From positions 124,001 through 188,000 of the forward strand of contig CAVZWL010000007.1 of NCBI GenBank assembly GCA_963778945.1: a DNA stretch of 64,000 bases. Direction: 5' to 3'. The position numbers and the translations under genes were made by a program. Positions 1-9,698 of this stretch are shown here, in pieces. The DNA comes from Fen-1254 sp963778945. GTDB lineage: Bacteria > Bacteroidota > Ignavibacteria > UBA10030. Position 1 is the first letter of the stretch. Every line of letters starts with the position of its first letter. The notes under the pieces are model-generated. The model was not told the origin of the DNA, searched no databases, and was given only the letters and a program-made list of their open reading frames with translations.

Positions 1-1
1 C

Positions 2-199
2 GTTCATATTGTCGACGAAGAATACGATCACGGCGCTATTCTTTTTCAGAAGAGTGTCGAGATCGAACGCGGCGAAACGGCTGAAACGCTTGCACAAAAA
101 GTTTTGAATGTGGAACATGAAATTTTTCCTTTAGCGTTGAAAGCATTTGCTGAAGGAAAAGTAGTGATTGAAGGAAAAAAAGCTTGGGTCACATTATAA
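2..199 (+). CDS. purN: Phosphoribosylglycinamide formyltransferase, C-terminal part (PurN)
   Basis: The reading frame is open from the window edge and encodes the last 65 residues of a GAR transformylase, which transfers a formyl group from 10-formyl-THF to GAR in purine synthesis. The visible part begins VHIVDEEYDHG, matching the conserved C-terminal segment of PurN (V-H-x-V-x-E-x-x-D-x-G), followed by a stretch rich in Glu/Leu and the end KKAWVTL. The 5' part lies outside the window. purH follows directly, overlapping its end, which is a common purine operon arrangement and supports the call. Confidence 0.85.
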   Translation, partial: VHIVDEEYDHGAILFQKSVEIERGETAETLAQKVLNVEHEIFPLALKAFAEGKVVIEGKKAWVTL

Positions 200-1786
200 C
201 GCTGGATCCCCAACAGAAGAATATCCCGGCTGTCGAAGAAAATTCGCCGCTCACCATCCGGCGGGCGCTCATCAGTGTTTCGGATAAAAAGGGATTGATT
301 GCCTTTGCCGGAACGTCTGAAGGAATACGGCATAGAGATTATTTCCACTGGAGGAACGTTTGCGGCGCTGCAGAAAGCCGGCATCGAAGTAAAGCAGGTT
401 TCCGAGGTTACAGGATTTCCGGAAATCCTCGACGGCCGCGTTAAAACTCTCCATCCGAAAATTCACGGCGGCATTCTTGCGGTGAAGGACAATCAGCATC
501 ACCTGGATCAGCTGAAGGAACACGGGATTGAACCGATCGATCTGGTTGTCGTGAATTTGTATCCGTTTGAAGAAACCATCGCTAAAGAAGACGTAAAATT
601 GGATGAAGCGATTGAACAGATCGACATCGGCGGACCGTCCATGGTTCGGGCTGCGGCAAAAAATTTCCATTCCACGGCTGTGGTCGTCAATCCGGATCTG
701 TACGGCGTCGTGCTGGAAGAAATGCGGGAGCACAAGGGCGCGGTGACAGCACATACCCGTTTTCAGCTTGCATGCCGCGCATTCCAGCATACCGCACATT
801 ATGATGCTGCTATTTCTTCGTATATGAACGAAATGACCGGACAGAGCGAACTGCCCGATTCGATAACATTTTCGATGGCGAAGGAACAACAGCTCCGTTA
901 CGGGGAAAACCCGCACCAGAGCGCAGCGCTCTACGGCACCTTCGGCAGACATCTTCAAAAGCTTCACGGCAAAGAACTTTCGTTCAATAATATTCTCGAT
1001 ATTAATGCAGCGGTGATGCTGTGCGCGGAATTTGCGGAACCGACTGCCGCCATCATCAAGCACAATAATCCCTGCGGCGTTGCCTCTGGCTTTTCACTGG
1101 CGGAAGCATACACGAAAGCTTTTTCAACCGATAAAACATCCGCTTACGGCGGTATCGTATGCGTGAATCGACCTCTCGATAAAGCGACAGCAGAAGCGAT
1201 CAATGAAATTTTTACTGAAGTCATTATTGCGCCGGAATATGAACCGGGCGTACTTGAGCTGCTGACAAAAAAGAAAGACAGACGCCTCATGCGCTTAATG
1301 TCGAATATTCGCACTGTGCGTGAACTCGACATCCGGAAGGTTATCGGCGGGGTGCTGGTGCAGGACCCCGATCAGCACCGAATCCATCCGGGCGATTTGA
1401 AAGTTGTCACAAAGCGCAAACCGACCGACGAAGAAATGCAGGCGCTTTTGTTTGCATGGCGCGTTGCAAAACATGTAAAATCAAATGCCATCGTGTATAC
1501 AGACGCCGACCGGACGCTGGGAATCGGAGCCGGCCAGATGTCGCGCGTTGATTCTTCGAAAATTGCAGCTCTCAAGGCCCAGGATGCCGGACTCGATTTG
1601 CACGGCTGCGCAGTTGCTTCGGATGCATTTTTCCCTTTTGCCGACGGCCTCCTGGAAGCGGTCAAAGTCGGTGCAACGGCAGTTATCGAACCTGGCGGTT
1701 CGATCCGCGATGACGAAGTTATCAAAGCCGCCGATGAACATAATATTGCAATGGTGTTCACCGGCATCAGACATTTTCGACATTAA
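184..1786 (+). CDS. purH: Bifunctional AICAR transformylase / IMP cyclohydrolase (PurH), one frame break
   Basis: PurH catalyses the last two steps of IMP synthesis. The N-terminal MGS-like cyclohydrolase domain starts RRALISVSDKKGL and continues with GGT, GRVKTLHPKIHGG and IDIGGPSMVRAAAKN. The AICARFT domain has RYGENPHQ, KHNNPCG, VTKRKPT and KSNAIVY, and the protein ends in the classic MVFTGxRHFRH. About 533 residues after correcting one extra base near 310 (in-frame GCC, an extra G, then GAA). The start is uncertain. TTG at 184, overlapping the purN stop, is the only usable TTG/GTG/ATG in frame upstream of the conserved start; a start codon could also have been lost. The frame break would destroy the cyclohydrolase domain if real, which is unlikely for this pathway gene. 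Confidence 0.93.
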
Positions 1787-1815
1787 TAAAATTCATTATC
1801 CACTCAAAAGACACA

Positions 1816-2841
1816 ATGGGCATATTTTCAATTCTCTCGGCGGATCTTGCGATTGATCTTGGTACCGCCAATACCGTTATTTGGATGAAGGGCAAGGGCA
1901 TCATCCTGAACGAGCCGTCCATCGTTGCATTCGACCGCAACACCAAGCGCATTATTGCCATCGGCAATGAAGCGCGCGAGATGCTCGGACGAACGCACAA
2001 AGACATCCGGACCATACGTCCTATGCGGGATGGCGTTATAGCCGACTTCGAAATTGCCGAAGGGATGCTTCGGGAATTTATACGCAAAATCAGCGCAGGA
2101 TGGGTGCCGAGCAGGCGGATCATCGTTTCAGTGCCGAGCGGAATTACGGAAGTAGAAAAACGCGCTGTGCGCGATTCCGCCGAACACGCCGGGGCAAAAG
2201 AAGTGCATCTTCTGGCGGAACCGATGGCTGCGGCAATCGGCGTCGGACTCGATGTCGATGCGCCGGTGGGCAATATGGTTGTCGACATCGGCGGCGGGAC
2301 GACGGAAATTGCGGTCATTGCCCTGTCCGGTATCGTCAATGAGGAATCCCGCCGTGTTGCGGGGGATGAAATGAACAGCGCCATCATCCAATTTTTCAAA
2401 CGCAATCACAATATTCTCATCGGCGAACGGACAGCAGAAGCAATCAAGTGCGAAGTCGGTTCTGCGATGCCGCTGAAAGAAGAAATTACGATTCAAGTTA
2501 AAGGCCGCGATCTTGTCAACGGTGTACCAAAGACGACGGAAGTCAGTTCCGTCGAGATTCGCGAAGCGTTGAATGAGCCGATTTCCCAGATTGTCGAGGG
2601 CGTTAAAGTGACGCTCGAACGGACTCCTCCGGAACTGTCTGCCGATATTCTTGATCGCGGCATCATGCTCACAGGCGGCGGCGCTTTGCTGAAGGGTTTG
2701 GACGAACGCCTCCGGCTGGAAACGAATCTTCCGGTTCATGTTGCGGAAGAACCGCTGCTTGCCGTTGTCCGCGGTACCGGCAAAGTGCTGGAGAATCTCG
2801 AAAAGTATCATACGGTTTTGTTAAAAGGAAGACGGTATTAA
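1816..2841 (+). CDS. mreB: Rod shape-determining actin homologue MreB
   Basis: MreB is the bacterial actin that polymerises under the membrane and guides the elongation machinery. The 341-residue length is normal. Phosphate 1 loop AIDLGTANTV is near the start, followed by GxxAxxMxGRTxxxIxxIRPMRDGVIADFE; phosphate 2 VVDIGGGTTEIAVI lies at about residue 155, and ILxRGIMLTGGGALLKGLD near residue 280 is the adenosine-binding region. The hydrophobic N-terminus MGIFSIL fits membrane attachment. No frame break. It starts 29 nt after purH and leads an mreBCD-mrdA-rodA cluster. Confidence 0.98.
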   Translation: MGIFSILSADLAIDLGTANTVIWMKGKGIILNEPSIVAFDRNTKRIIAIGNEAREMLGRTHKDIRTIRPMRDGVIADFEIAEGMLREFIRKISAGWVPSRRIIVSVPSGITEVEKRAVRDSAEHAGAKEVHLLAEPMAAAIGVGLDVDAPVGNMVVDIGGGTTEIAVIALSGIVNEESRRVAGDEMNSAIIQFFKRNHNILIGERTAEAIKCEVGSAMPLKEEITIQVKGRDLVNGVPKTTEVSSVEIREALNEPISQIVEGVKVTLERTPPELSADILDRGIMLTGGGALLKGLDERLRLETNLPVHVAEEPLLAVVRGTGKVLENLEKYHTVLLKGRRY

Positions 2842-2953
2842 AAGCGGCAGGCCGGACATGGGATCGATGTCCCGCGAAGGACTGAGATGCCGGTGAAAAG
2901 GCAGATCCTGAGAGCGCACCTATCATTCATCCGGGAGCCGAGCCGTAACGATC

Positions 2954-3794
2954 ATGTTTGAACGTCTGTACGACACGCTGTATAAATATAAAGAATATGT
3001 AATTTTTGCCGGTCTCGTCGTTCTTTCTCTGTTTCTTCATTGCACTCAATGATTCAGTTCAGGTCAAACGCATTCGTTCGGTATCCGCAATCGTATTCGG
3101 TATTGTGCAGCAGGGACTCAATGTTATACCCGAATATTTCGGTCTCCAGGCGGAAAACGATATGCTTCGCAGGACGAATATTGATCTGGCAGACGAAGCC
3201 CAGCGGCTGCGGGAAGCGAAACTTGAAAATTTTCGACTTCACGAACTTCTTAAAATAAAAGAACAATCGGCCTATCCTCTCACTGCGGCGAAAGTCGTAG
3301 CTAAAAATCTCACGATGCTCCGGAATACAATTACTCTTAATGTCGGATCGAACGACGGTATTAAAGAGCAAATGTGCGTTATCGGCGACGGAGGATTGGT
3401 CGGAATCGTCACCATGGTGGGGCAGAATTATTGCATTGCCAATATGCTCCTGAATACGGATTTTCGAGTCAGCTGCAAAGTGCAGCGGAGCCGCGTCGAC
3501 GGCATTGCGGCCTGGGACGGCAGCGCACTGCTGCTTAAAAATGTCGTGAAGACCCGTGATGTAAAACCAGGCGATATCGTGATGACCTCAGGCTACAGCA
3601 ATTTATATCCGCCGGATATTCGTATCGGCACGGTCAGCTCTGTGCAGGATCAGCCAAGTTCGCTGTTTAAAACTATCGTTCTGGAACCGGGAATCGATTT
3701 TGTGAAGCTGGAAGAAGTTTTTATTCTGCATTTTGTCCAAAACGCCGAACGTCGTACTCTGGAAGATGCCGCTGTTCAGCGGTATGGTAAATAG
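2954..3794 (+). CDS. mreC: Rod shape-determining protein MreC, one frame break
   Basis: MreC is a bitopic periplasmic scaffold of the elongasome. ATG at 2954 gives a short basic segment (MFERLYDTLYKYKEY), one membrane segment, and after correcting one extra base at about 3031-3037 the conserved NDSxQVKRIRS. A coiled-coil region (residues about 60-95, ENDMLRR...RLREAKLEN) and the beta-barrel domain follow, with GSNDGIKEQMCVI, GLVGIV and GDIVMTSGYSNLYPPDIRIG. About 279 residues, usual length. A later ATG-less start would drop the membrane anchor, so the upstream start with a frame break is preferred. Confidence 0.92.
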
Positions 3795-3826
3795 AAAAGG
3801 AAACGTTGAATCAATGTGATAACTCC

Positions 3827-4322
3827 ATGAGCAATCGAACACATTATATTTCGTCAGCCGCTGTTGCCCTTGTCCTTTTGCTCGTGCAGACGGTTTTTAT
3901 CCCTTTTTTTGCTGTCGACGGATATATGCCGGATATTCTGATTCTCTGGCTGGTTTTTATCGCAGTGCGCCGCGGACAGATTGAAGCGACCATCAGCGGT
4001 TTTGTCGTGGGTTTGCTGCAGGATATCATTGCGACCCGCTTTTTCGGATTGGCAGCGCTGGCAAAAACTATCGCTGCATTTTGTGCGGGATATTTTTTCA
4101 ACGACAACATGATCGAACAGACACTCGGATCATATCGGTACGTCATGATCGTGGCAGTCACTTCATTCATTCACGATCTTATTTTATTCGCCATTTTCTT
4201 TCAAGGGGTCGGAAGGATCTGTTCTCTTCCTGACCTTTAAAAGCAGTTTTGCTGCAACGATTTATACGAGCTTTGTTCTGTATTTTGCCAATGTTTATTT
4301 TTTCGCGGAAGTATCGAACATC
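3827..4322 (+). CDS. mreD: Rod shape-determining protein MreD, frame break and no visible stop
   Basis: A hydrophobic inner-membrane protein of the elongasome with about four to five membrane segments; the stretch MPDILILWLVFIAVRRGQ followed by GFVVGLLQDIIAT is typical of the family. One extra G in the GGGG run at 4205-4208 shifts the frame; after correction it continues SVLFLTFKSSFAATIY and YFANVYFFAEV. No stop occurs in this corrected frame before the mrdA start at 4323, so the end given is the junction (165 codons, the normal MreD size). Either a further indel hides the stop or the two proteins are fused; the first is likelier. ATG 3827 is chosen over TTG 3806. Confidence 0.8.
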
Positions 4323-6156
4323 GTGGGTACAATAATCGATAACAGTGATATCGGATCTCCGCACCGGCAGGAAGTTCTGCGTACCATCATCTTTGTTCTT
4401 TTCGGCATTCTCTTTCTCCGTCTCTATCAGCTCCAGCTTTTGTATCATGAAGAATTTGGGAAAAAATCGGATGAGAACAGCGTTCGTACTATTCTCGATG
4501 AGCCTGTCAGGGGATATATGTACGATCGAAACGGAAAACTTATCGTCGATGTCGGGCCGGCATATTCCGTGACCGTTCTGCCGGCTTCATTCGATACGGC
4601 CAACAGCATGTTCCTGTGTTCGATTCTGAATATGGAAAAACCGACGCTCATGGAACGGATCGCACGGGGGAAGACATATTCGCGTTTTTTGCCGGTTCGC
4701 GTTAAGCGTGATGTCGATTTCCCGGTGCTCTCTGCGGTCGAAGAAAATTTATATTTGCTGCCGGGCATCAGTTACGATATTGAATCGAAACGGCTGTATA
4801 TGTCCGATGTACGTGCTTCTCATTTGCTGGGGTACTGCAAAGAAATCACCGATGCCCAGATGGCAAAGTACGGCACCACATATCAACAGGGAGATCTTAT
4901 CGGTTCGACGGGACTCGAAGCAAGCTATGAATCGTTTCCTTCGCGGCGAAAAAGGATTTGAATTTATTTCCGTCAATTCGAAAGGACAGACGCTCGGTCC
5001 GCTGGAAGGAGGCGCGCGTGATATTCCGTCGAAAGACGGATTCGATCTTCTTCTTACAGTCGATATGGGATTGCAGGCGTATGCCGAATCGCTCATGACG
5101 AACCGCCTGGGCGCGCTTGTTGCAATCGATCCGAATGACGGCGGGATTCTTGCAATGGTCAGCGAACCGGATTTTGACCTCTCGATGTTCAGCGGTGTGA
5201 CACCCGCCGATCAATGGAACAAGCTGAACAACGATCCGCATAAACCGTTGTTCAATAGAGCGACGATGACCCGTTATCCTCCCGGTTCAACATTTAAAAT
5301 GCTTGTTGCTGCCGCAGCTCTTCAGGAAGGAATTATCGATGAAAATTTCCATTACACTTGCACCGGCGGTTTCCGATTCGGCAATCGGCTGTTCAAAGAT
5401 GTGGAAGTTCACGGCAGGATAAATGTCGTAACTGCGATCCAGCATTCGTGCGATGTTTTTTTCTATCAGCTGGTCCTTAAGGTCGGACTCGATAAACTCG
5501 CAGAATACGGCGAACGGTTCGGTTTCGGACAGCGAACCGGCATCGATATCGGCGAAGAAGTCGGCGGTCTTATTCCTACGACGCAGTATTACGATCGCGT
5601 ATACGGCAAAGGGAAATGGACGCAAGGGAATGTCGTCAGCCTCGGTATCGGCCAGGGAGAGATCGGAGTCTCTCCGCTGCAAATGGCCCGATACACGGCT
5701 GCGTTTGCCAACGGCGGCACTCTGCATCAGCCTCATGCTGTGCAATGCTATTCGGAATAAGAGGACAAACCATATCGATGTCATCGATCATAAAACAAGC
5801 TCCGTCGGTTTGAATCCGCATGTGATGGCGCTTATACGCGAAGGGATGCGCCGCGTCGTGGAAGAAGGAGGCACAGGCGTTTCAGCGAAAATTCAGGGGA
5901 TCGAATCTGCAGGAAAAACAGGAACGGCAGAAAATCCGCACGGCAAAGACCATTCATGGTATATAGGTTTTGCACCGTTCGACAATCCGAAAATAGCGAT
6001 TGCGGTGATGGTCGAGAATGCCGGATTCGGTGCGGCAGTGGCGGCACCGATTGCAGGCAAGGTGATGCAGAACGATATTTGACCGGCACGGCGCCGGCGG
6101 CTGCAGCGCCTGCAGCAGGACAGGAATCGGAACAAAAAACGACAGCGTCTCGTTGA
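4323..6156 (+). CDS. mrdA: Penicillin-binding protein 2 (MrdA), three frame breaks
   Basis: PBP2 is the transpeptidase that cross-links lateral-wall peptidoglycan with RodA. An N-terminal membrane anchor (IIFVLFGILFLRLYQLQ) is followed by the dimerisation domain (EEPVRG-like DEPVRGYMYDRNG, LPGISYD). The transpeptidase domain carries YPPGSTFKM (SxxK nucleophile), HSCDVFFYQ (the SxN-type motif as SCD) and SAGKTGTAENP (KTG). Frame breaks: one extra base near 4932, one near 5743, and one missing base near 6070; after correction the protein is about 610 residues, ending in an Ala/Pro-rich tail. Start is GTG 4323. rodA follows 6 nt after the stop. Confidence 0.93.
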
Positions 6157-6162
6157 TGACCA

Positions 6163-7380
6163 ATGAATTCATACTTTAAAGAATATTTCGATTATAAAAC
6201 ACTCGCCATTTGCATTGCCCTCTTGGTTATCGGACTTTCATCGATTTACAGTGCAACATTCGATATCAACAATGCGTACAATTTTCATAAGCAGCTTCTG
6301 TGGGCAGTGTCCGGATTTATTTTAATGCTCACGATAGCGTTTATTCCTATCCGGACTATTCAGCGCTTTGCCTTTGCTTTTTATGTGATCCTACGTGCTC
6401 GTGCTGGTTGTTGTGCTTGTCGTAGGAAGCAGATAAAAGGTTCAAAGAGCTGGTTCGGTGTCGGCGGTCTCGGCGGCCAGCCGTCGGAATTTGCCAAGAT
6501 TTCGACGGTACTCGCTTTCGCTGCATATCTTTCGAAACCGAATATTTCCATTGCGAACGGGAAACATCTTATCATTGCTCTTGTCATTTTTGCCCTGCCG
6601 ATGGCTCTTGTCCTCGCACAGCCGGATCTGGGAACAATGCTCGTGTTCTTCGGAACAGCGCTGCCTCTGCTTTTTTGGGCAGGGGCGTCAAATTTTGTCC
6701 TTATCGCCATTATGGTACCGATTTTAATTGCTGCTGCCGCGCTTCTCGGGACAGTATCATTTATTCTTGCAATTGCGGCTGGAGGCGTGCTTTTATTCAG
6801 ATTCCGGAAAAATTATTTTGCTATTGCTGCGGTCTTCGGCCTCGCAATCATCATCGGCCTTTCCGTGCAGCTCGTATACGAGCACATGCCGATGTATCAG
6901 CAAAAGCGCATTTCAACATTCTTAAATCCGGAAGCAGATTTACTCGGCGCCGGATATAATGTCGTTCAATCGAAAATTGCTATCGGTTCCGGCGGCTTTT
7001 TCGGAAAAGGGTACCTGCATGGAACGCAGACACAATTAAACTATATTCCGGAGCAGTGGACCGATTTTATTTTTTGCGTCCCCGGTGAAGAATTCGGTTT
7101 TCTCGGGTCGTCGATTCTCATTGCTTTGTACCTTTCGCTTATCCTTCATGGACTTCATGTTGCGGGCACGATACGAAATCGATTCGGAAGCCTCGCAATG
7201 ATCGGGCTGCTGGGAATTTTTACTATTCATATTTGCGAAAATGTCGGAATGTCGATGGGGTTGATGCCGGTCATCGGAATACCCCTGCCGTTTCTCAGTT
7301 ACGGGGGCTCATCGCTGGTTGCAGCGATGATGATGGGAGGATTGATGATGAATTTTTATGCGCACCGGAAAGAGTATTAA
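6163..7380 (+). CDS. rodA: Peptidoglycan glycosyltransferase RodA (SEDS family), short out-of-frame patch
   Basis: RodA polymerises glycan strands in the elongasome, paired with PBP2. The 405-residue protein has about ten membrane segments and the SEDS signature regions: GQPSEFAKI, ALVLAQPDLGTMLVF, IAIGSGGFFGKGYLHGTQTQLNYIPEQWTDFIFCVPGEEFGFLG split over the large loop, and the C-terminal MPVIGIPLPFLSYGGSS. Between about 6391 and 6429 the peptide is nonsense in the open frame, but the next frame reads a hydrophobic YVLVLVVVLVVG, so an extra base followed by a missing base explains the patch. Last gene of the shape cluster. Confidence 0.95.
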   Translation: MNSYFKEYFDYKTLAICIALLVIGLSSIYSATFDINNAYNFHKQLLWAVSGFILMLTIAFIPIRTIQRFAFAFYVILRARAGCCACRRKQIKGSKSWFGVGGLGGQPSEFAKISTVLAFAAYLSKPNISIANGKHLIIALVIFALPMALVLAQPDLGTMLVFFGTALPLLFWAGASNFVLIAIMVPILIAAAALLGTVSFILAIAAGGVLLFRFRKNYFAIAAVFGLAIIIGLSVQLVYEHMPMYQQKRISTFLNPEADLLGAGYNVVQSKIAIGSGGFFGKGYLHGTQTQLNYIPEQWTDFIFCVPGEEFGFLGSSILIALYLSLILHGLHVAGTIRNRFGSLAMIGLLGIFTIHICENVGMSMGLMPVIGIPLPFLSYGGSSLVAAMMMGGLMMNFYAHRKEY

Positions 7381-7406
7381 AAAAGGCGCCTCGAAAAGCG
7401 CCTCTT
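7381..7406. terminator. Hairpin between convergent rodA and the Spy-like gene
   Basis: AGGCGC at 7384-7389 pairs with GCGCCT at 7398-7403 around a TCGAAAA-containing loop, with A-rich DNA before and CTCTT after. It lies exactly between two convergent genes and could serve either strand. The stem is short, so it is a moderate call. Confidence 0.5.
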
Positions 7407-7430
7407 CAAACCTCCTTCTGCCGTTCTGAA

Positions 7431-7818
7431 CTATTTTGTGCTGTCCGGTTTAACCGGGCGCTGCTGCATCATGCGTTCCCTGCGGCTCTTTTGCATCGCT
7501 TCATATTTCTGAGCCTGTTCGGGTGTAAGAATGCGCGGTAATTTTTGCGTCGGTCTTTTTCATTATTTCCCTCATCGCTGAACGCATGGCCTGACGGTCT
7601 CCTTGATTCGCAGACATTGCATCTTGTGCATCCTTCTGGGCGTCTACTAAAATGTCGGTTACTTTTTTTGTTTGATCATCCGAAAGCTGAAGGCTGTCTT
7701 GAAGAGTCTTGGCCTGGACTTCAGGAGAGGGACGGCGCATTTGCGCGCGGGCGGTTGACACAGAAAGAAATGCAGCTGAGAAGAGTATCATGAATGAAAA
7801 TAATGCGTGTTTCTGCAT
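7431..7818 (-). CDS. Spy/CpxP-like periplasmic protein, one frame break
   Basis: Small exported helical protein of about 128 residues. ATG at 7818 gives MQKHALFSFM, a hydrophobic core and a signal-peptidase site near STARAQ. The mature part is a Glu/Gln/Lys-rich helix with an LQLSDDQTKKVTDIL segment, then after correcting one extra base near 7534 the sequence ILTPEQAQKYEAMQKSRRERM. The LTPEQ...RRERM segment is the hallmark of LTXXQ-motif (Spy/CpxP-type) periplasmic chaperones or stress sensors. Which stress it serves cannot be told. It is convergent with rodA and divergent from hypA. Confidence 0.75.
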
Positions 7819-8073
7819 GAGAAATCCTTCCATTAAAAATGAAGATGTTTGATGATCTATCTTTCTCTTCAAACGTTGAAGGAAATGAAATGTTTCTCAT
7901 GATTTCATGGTTTTCATTTGTTCATGCGGCGCCGATTCAGGAATTCCAAGAATGAGGGATTGATGTGGCCTGCCTTTGCATATCTGGCAAGAAAACCGTA
8001 TTTTTCTTCAGAAAAGACTGTAAAATTACGGGTACGCTTTTTGCTTATTTAAAGTGATTTGAAAAGAACCGCG

Positions 8074-8436
8074 ATGCACGAATTATCCATTGCCCAGCAT
8101 ATTGTAGAGATTGTCCAGCAGTATGTAGATCCTGCAGATGAAAAAATTGTGGCTGCAATTCGTTTGAAGATCGGCGCAGTTGCAGGCGTTGCGGCAGATT
8201 CTCTTGAGTTTTCTTTTCATGCCATAACTGCAGATACGCCGCTCATGAATGCGCGTTTAGAAATTGAAAGCGTTCCTTTTCGAATTGAATGTTCAACATG
8301 CGGTGCCGTATCGGAAAACGAAACAGGAATTGCCGTCTGCATTTTTTGCGGAAGCATGGAAGCAAAAGTGATGTCCGGTGCAGAGCTTGAAATGACGGAA
8401 ATTGAGATTTTAGATGCGGTACAGGTGTCAACGTGA
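8074..8436 (+). CDS. hypA: Hydrogenase nickel incorporation protein HypA
   Basis: HypA is the nickel chaperone/zinc protein that works with HypB to load Ni into the hydrogenase large subunit. The protein begins MHELSIAQHIV; His2 of the MHE start is the known nickel ligand. A zinc site of two Cys pairs is visible at residues about 73-94 (CSTCG and CIFCG). 120 residues, usual length. The ATG at 8074 is preferred over a possible upstream in-frame start because MHE must be N-terminal for Ni binding. Its stop overlaps the hypB GTG start (GTGA), implying translational coupling. Confidence 0.95.
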   Translation: MHELSIAQHIVEIVQQYVDPADEKIVAAIRLKIGAVAGVAADSLEFSFHAITADTPLMNARLEIESVPFRIECSTCGAVSENETGIAVCIFCGSMEAKVMSGAELEMTEIEILDAVQVST

Positions 8437-9089
8437 GCGTCATTACAGTTGAGCGAAAGGTTCTCGAAAAAAATGACGAACTTGCAGAGCAGAACCGGCG
8501 GATATTCGAGAAACATCATGTGTTTACTCTCAATATGGTGAGTTCGCCCGGAGCGGGAAAAACAAGCATTCTTGAACGGACTCTGGAAGAATTGAAAGGT
8601 TCTCTTCGAACGGCAGTTATTGAGGGAGATGTACAAACGGATATCGATGCACAGCGAGTTGCAAAGTATGATGTGCCGGTTGTGCAAATAGTAACGAACG
8701 GCGGCTGTCATCTCGACGCAAAGCTCGTACAGGATGCGATGAGGAATATCGATCTGCAAAGCATTCAATTGTTGATTATCGAAAATGTCGGCAATCTGGT
8801 CTGCCCGGCAAATTACGATCTTGGCGAACACTGCAAGGTCGTTGTCGCCAGTACCACGGAAGGGGACGATAAACCGCTCAAATATCCGGCCATGTTTCGA
8901 AATGCCTCCGTTTTAATCCTTAACAAGATCGATCTTCTGCCGTATCATCTCCTGCAATCTTGACATGAATTGAAAGCCAATGCTTTGCGAATCAATCCGG
9001 CATTGACCGTCTTTGAAACATCGTGCACAGCTAATCAAGGTATTGCTGCTTGGTGTGAATGGCTGAGGATACGCGCGGGACAATTATAA
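8433..9089 (+). CDS. hypB: Hydrogenase accessory GTPase HypB, out-of-frame patch with apparent stop
   Basis: HypB is the SIMIBI-class GTPase that drives nickel transfer. Walker A SSPGAGKTS, EGDVQTDIDAQR (switch region), LIIENVGNLVCPANYDLGE (metal site Cys) and NKIDLLPY (NKxD) are clear. An apparent TGA at 8961-8963 is explained by an extra base near 8946 and a missing base near 8963: the intervening frame reads ISCNLD and the original frame then resumes with ELKANALRINPALTVFETS and AWCEWL, the normal C-terminus. Corrected length about 218. There is no N-terminal His-rich stretch. GTG start overlaps hypA. Confidence 0.92.
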
Positions 9090-9176
9090 ATAGTTCTCCT
9101 TAAATTTTCGAGCAATGCTGCAGAGCTGTTATCGTTCAATGTTTTTATTACACATAATATGAAGAGATAGATCGTT

Positions 9177-9698
9177 ATGACTCAGCAAGATGGAAAAAAG
9201 TCCGCACATCCGAGCGGTGATAACCGTTTTAAGCTGCTCGATCGTGCAATTACCAAACATCAGGCAAGCGGTTACTCGCTTATTGAAATTCTACACGTGG
9301 CGCAGGGCATTTTCGGATATCTGGAAAACGATTTGCTCATGTATATTGCCAACGCGTTGAAATTACCCCCCAGCCGCGTGTACGGCGTCGCGACATTTTA
9401 TCACTTTTTCCGTTTGAAGCCGCAGGGAGAACATACTTTTGTCGTCTGCAGCGGAACGGCATGCTACGTGAAAGGTGCAAACGAAATTCAAAAAGCTGTG
9501 GAACACGAATGCGGCTGCAAATTCGGCGAGACGACGAAAGACGGAAGAGTGTCTCTCATAATCGCACGCTGTGTCGGTTCTTGCGGGCTGGCTCCGGTCG
9601 GCGTGCTGGATGACGTTGTTGCAGCCAAACTGACTCCGGAAGAAGCTGTTCGGCGCGTTCGTCTTTGGAAAGAACAGAAGAAGGAGATAGCAGCATGA
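9177..9698 (+). CDS. hoxE: Bidirectional hydrogenase diaphorase subunit HoxE (NuoE-like)
   Basis: The [2Fe-2S] thioredoxin-like subunit that takes part in electron transfer between the diaphorase and its partner. 173 residues. The family pattern SLIEILHVAQGIFGYL, then PPSRVYGVATFYHFF, is followed by the cluster ligands: CSGTACYVKGA (two Cys, residues about 87-92) and ARCVGSCGLAPV (two Cys). Its stop overlaps the hoxF start (ATGA), and a clear AAGGAGA precedes hoxF inside the hoxE 3' end. Presence of hoxE makes this a five-subunit HoxEFUYH enzyme rather than a four-subunit HoxFUYH. Confidence 0.92.
   Translation: MTQQDGKKSAHPSGDNRFKLLDRAITKHQASGYSLIEILHVAQGIFGYLENDLLMYIANALKLPPSRVYGVATFYHFFRLKPQGEHTFVVCSGTACYVKGANEIQKAVEHECGCKFGETTKDGRVSLIIARCVGSCGLAPVGVLDDVVAAKLTPEEAVRRVRLWKEQKKEIAA

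Noticed and set aside
272..1063. Long minus-strand open frames opposite purH, mreB, hoxH, enolase and other genes
   Set aside because: They lie entirely over well-conserved genes on the other strand and show no protein family features.
8961..8963. TGA in hypB and in the ORF6N gene read as possible recoding of TGA as an amino acid
   Set aside because: In hypB a paired extra/missing base explains the stop and restores conserved residues; many genes use TGA as a normal stop here (e.g. hoxE, hoxF, hoxH).
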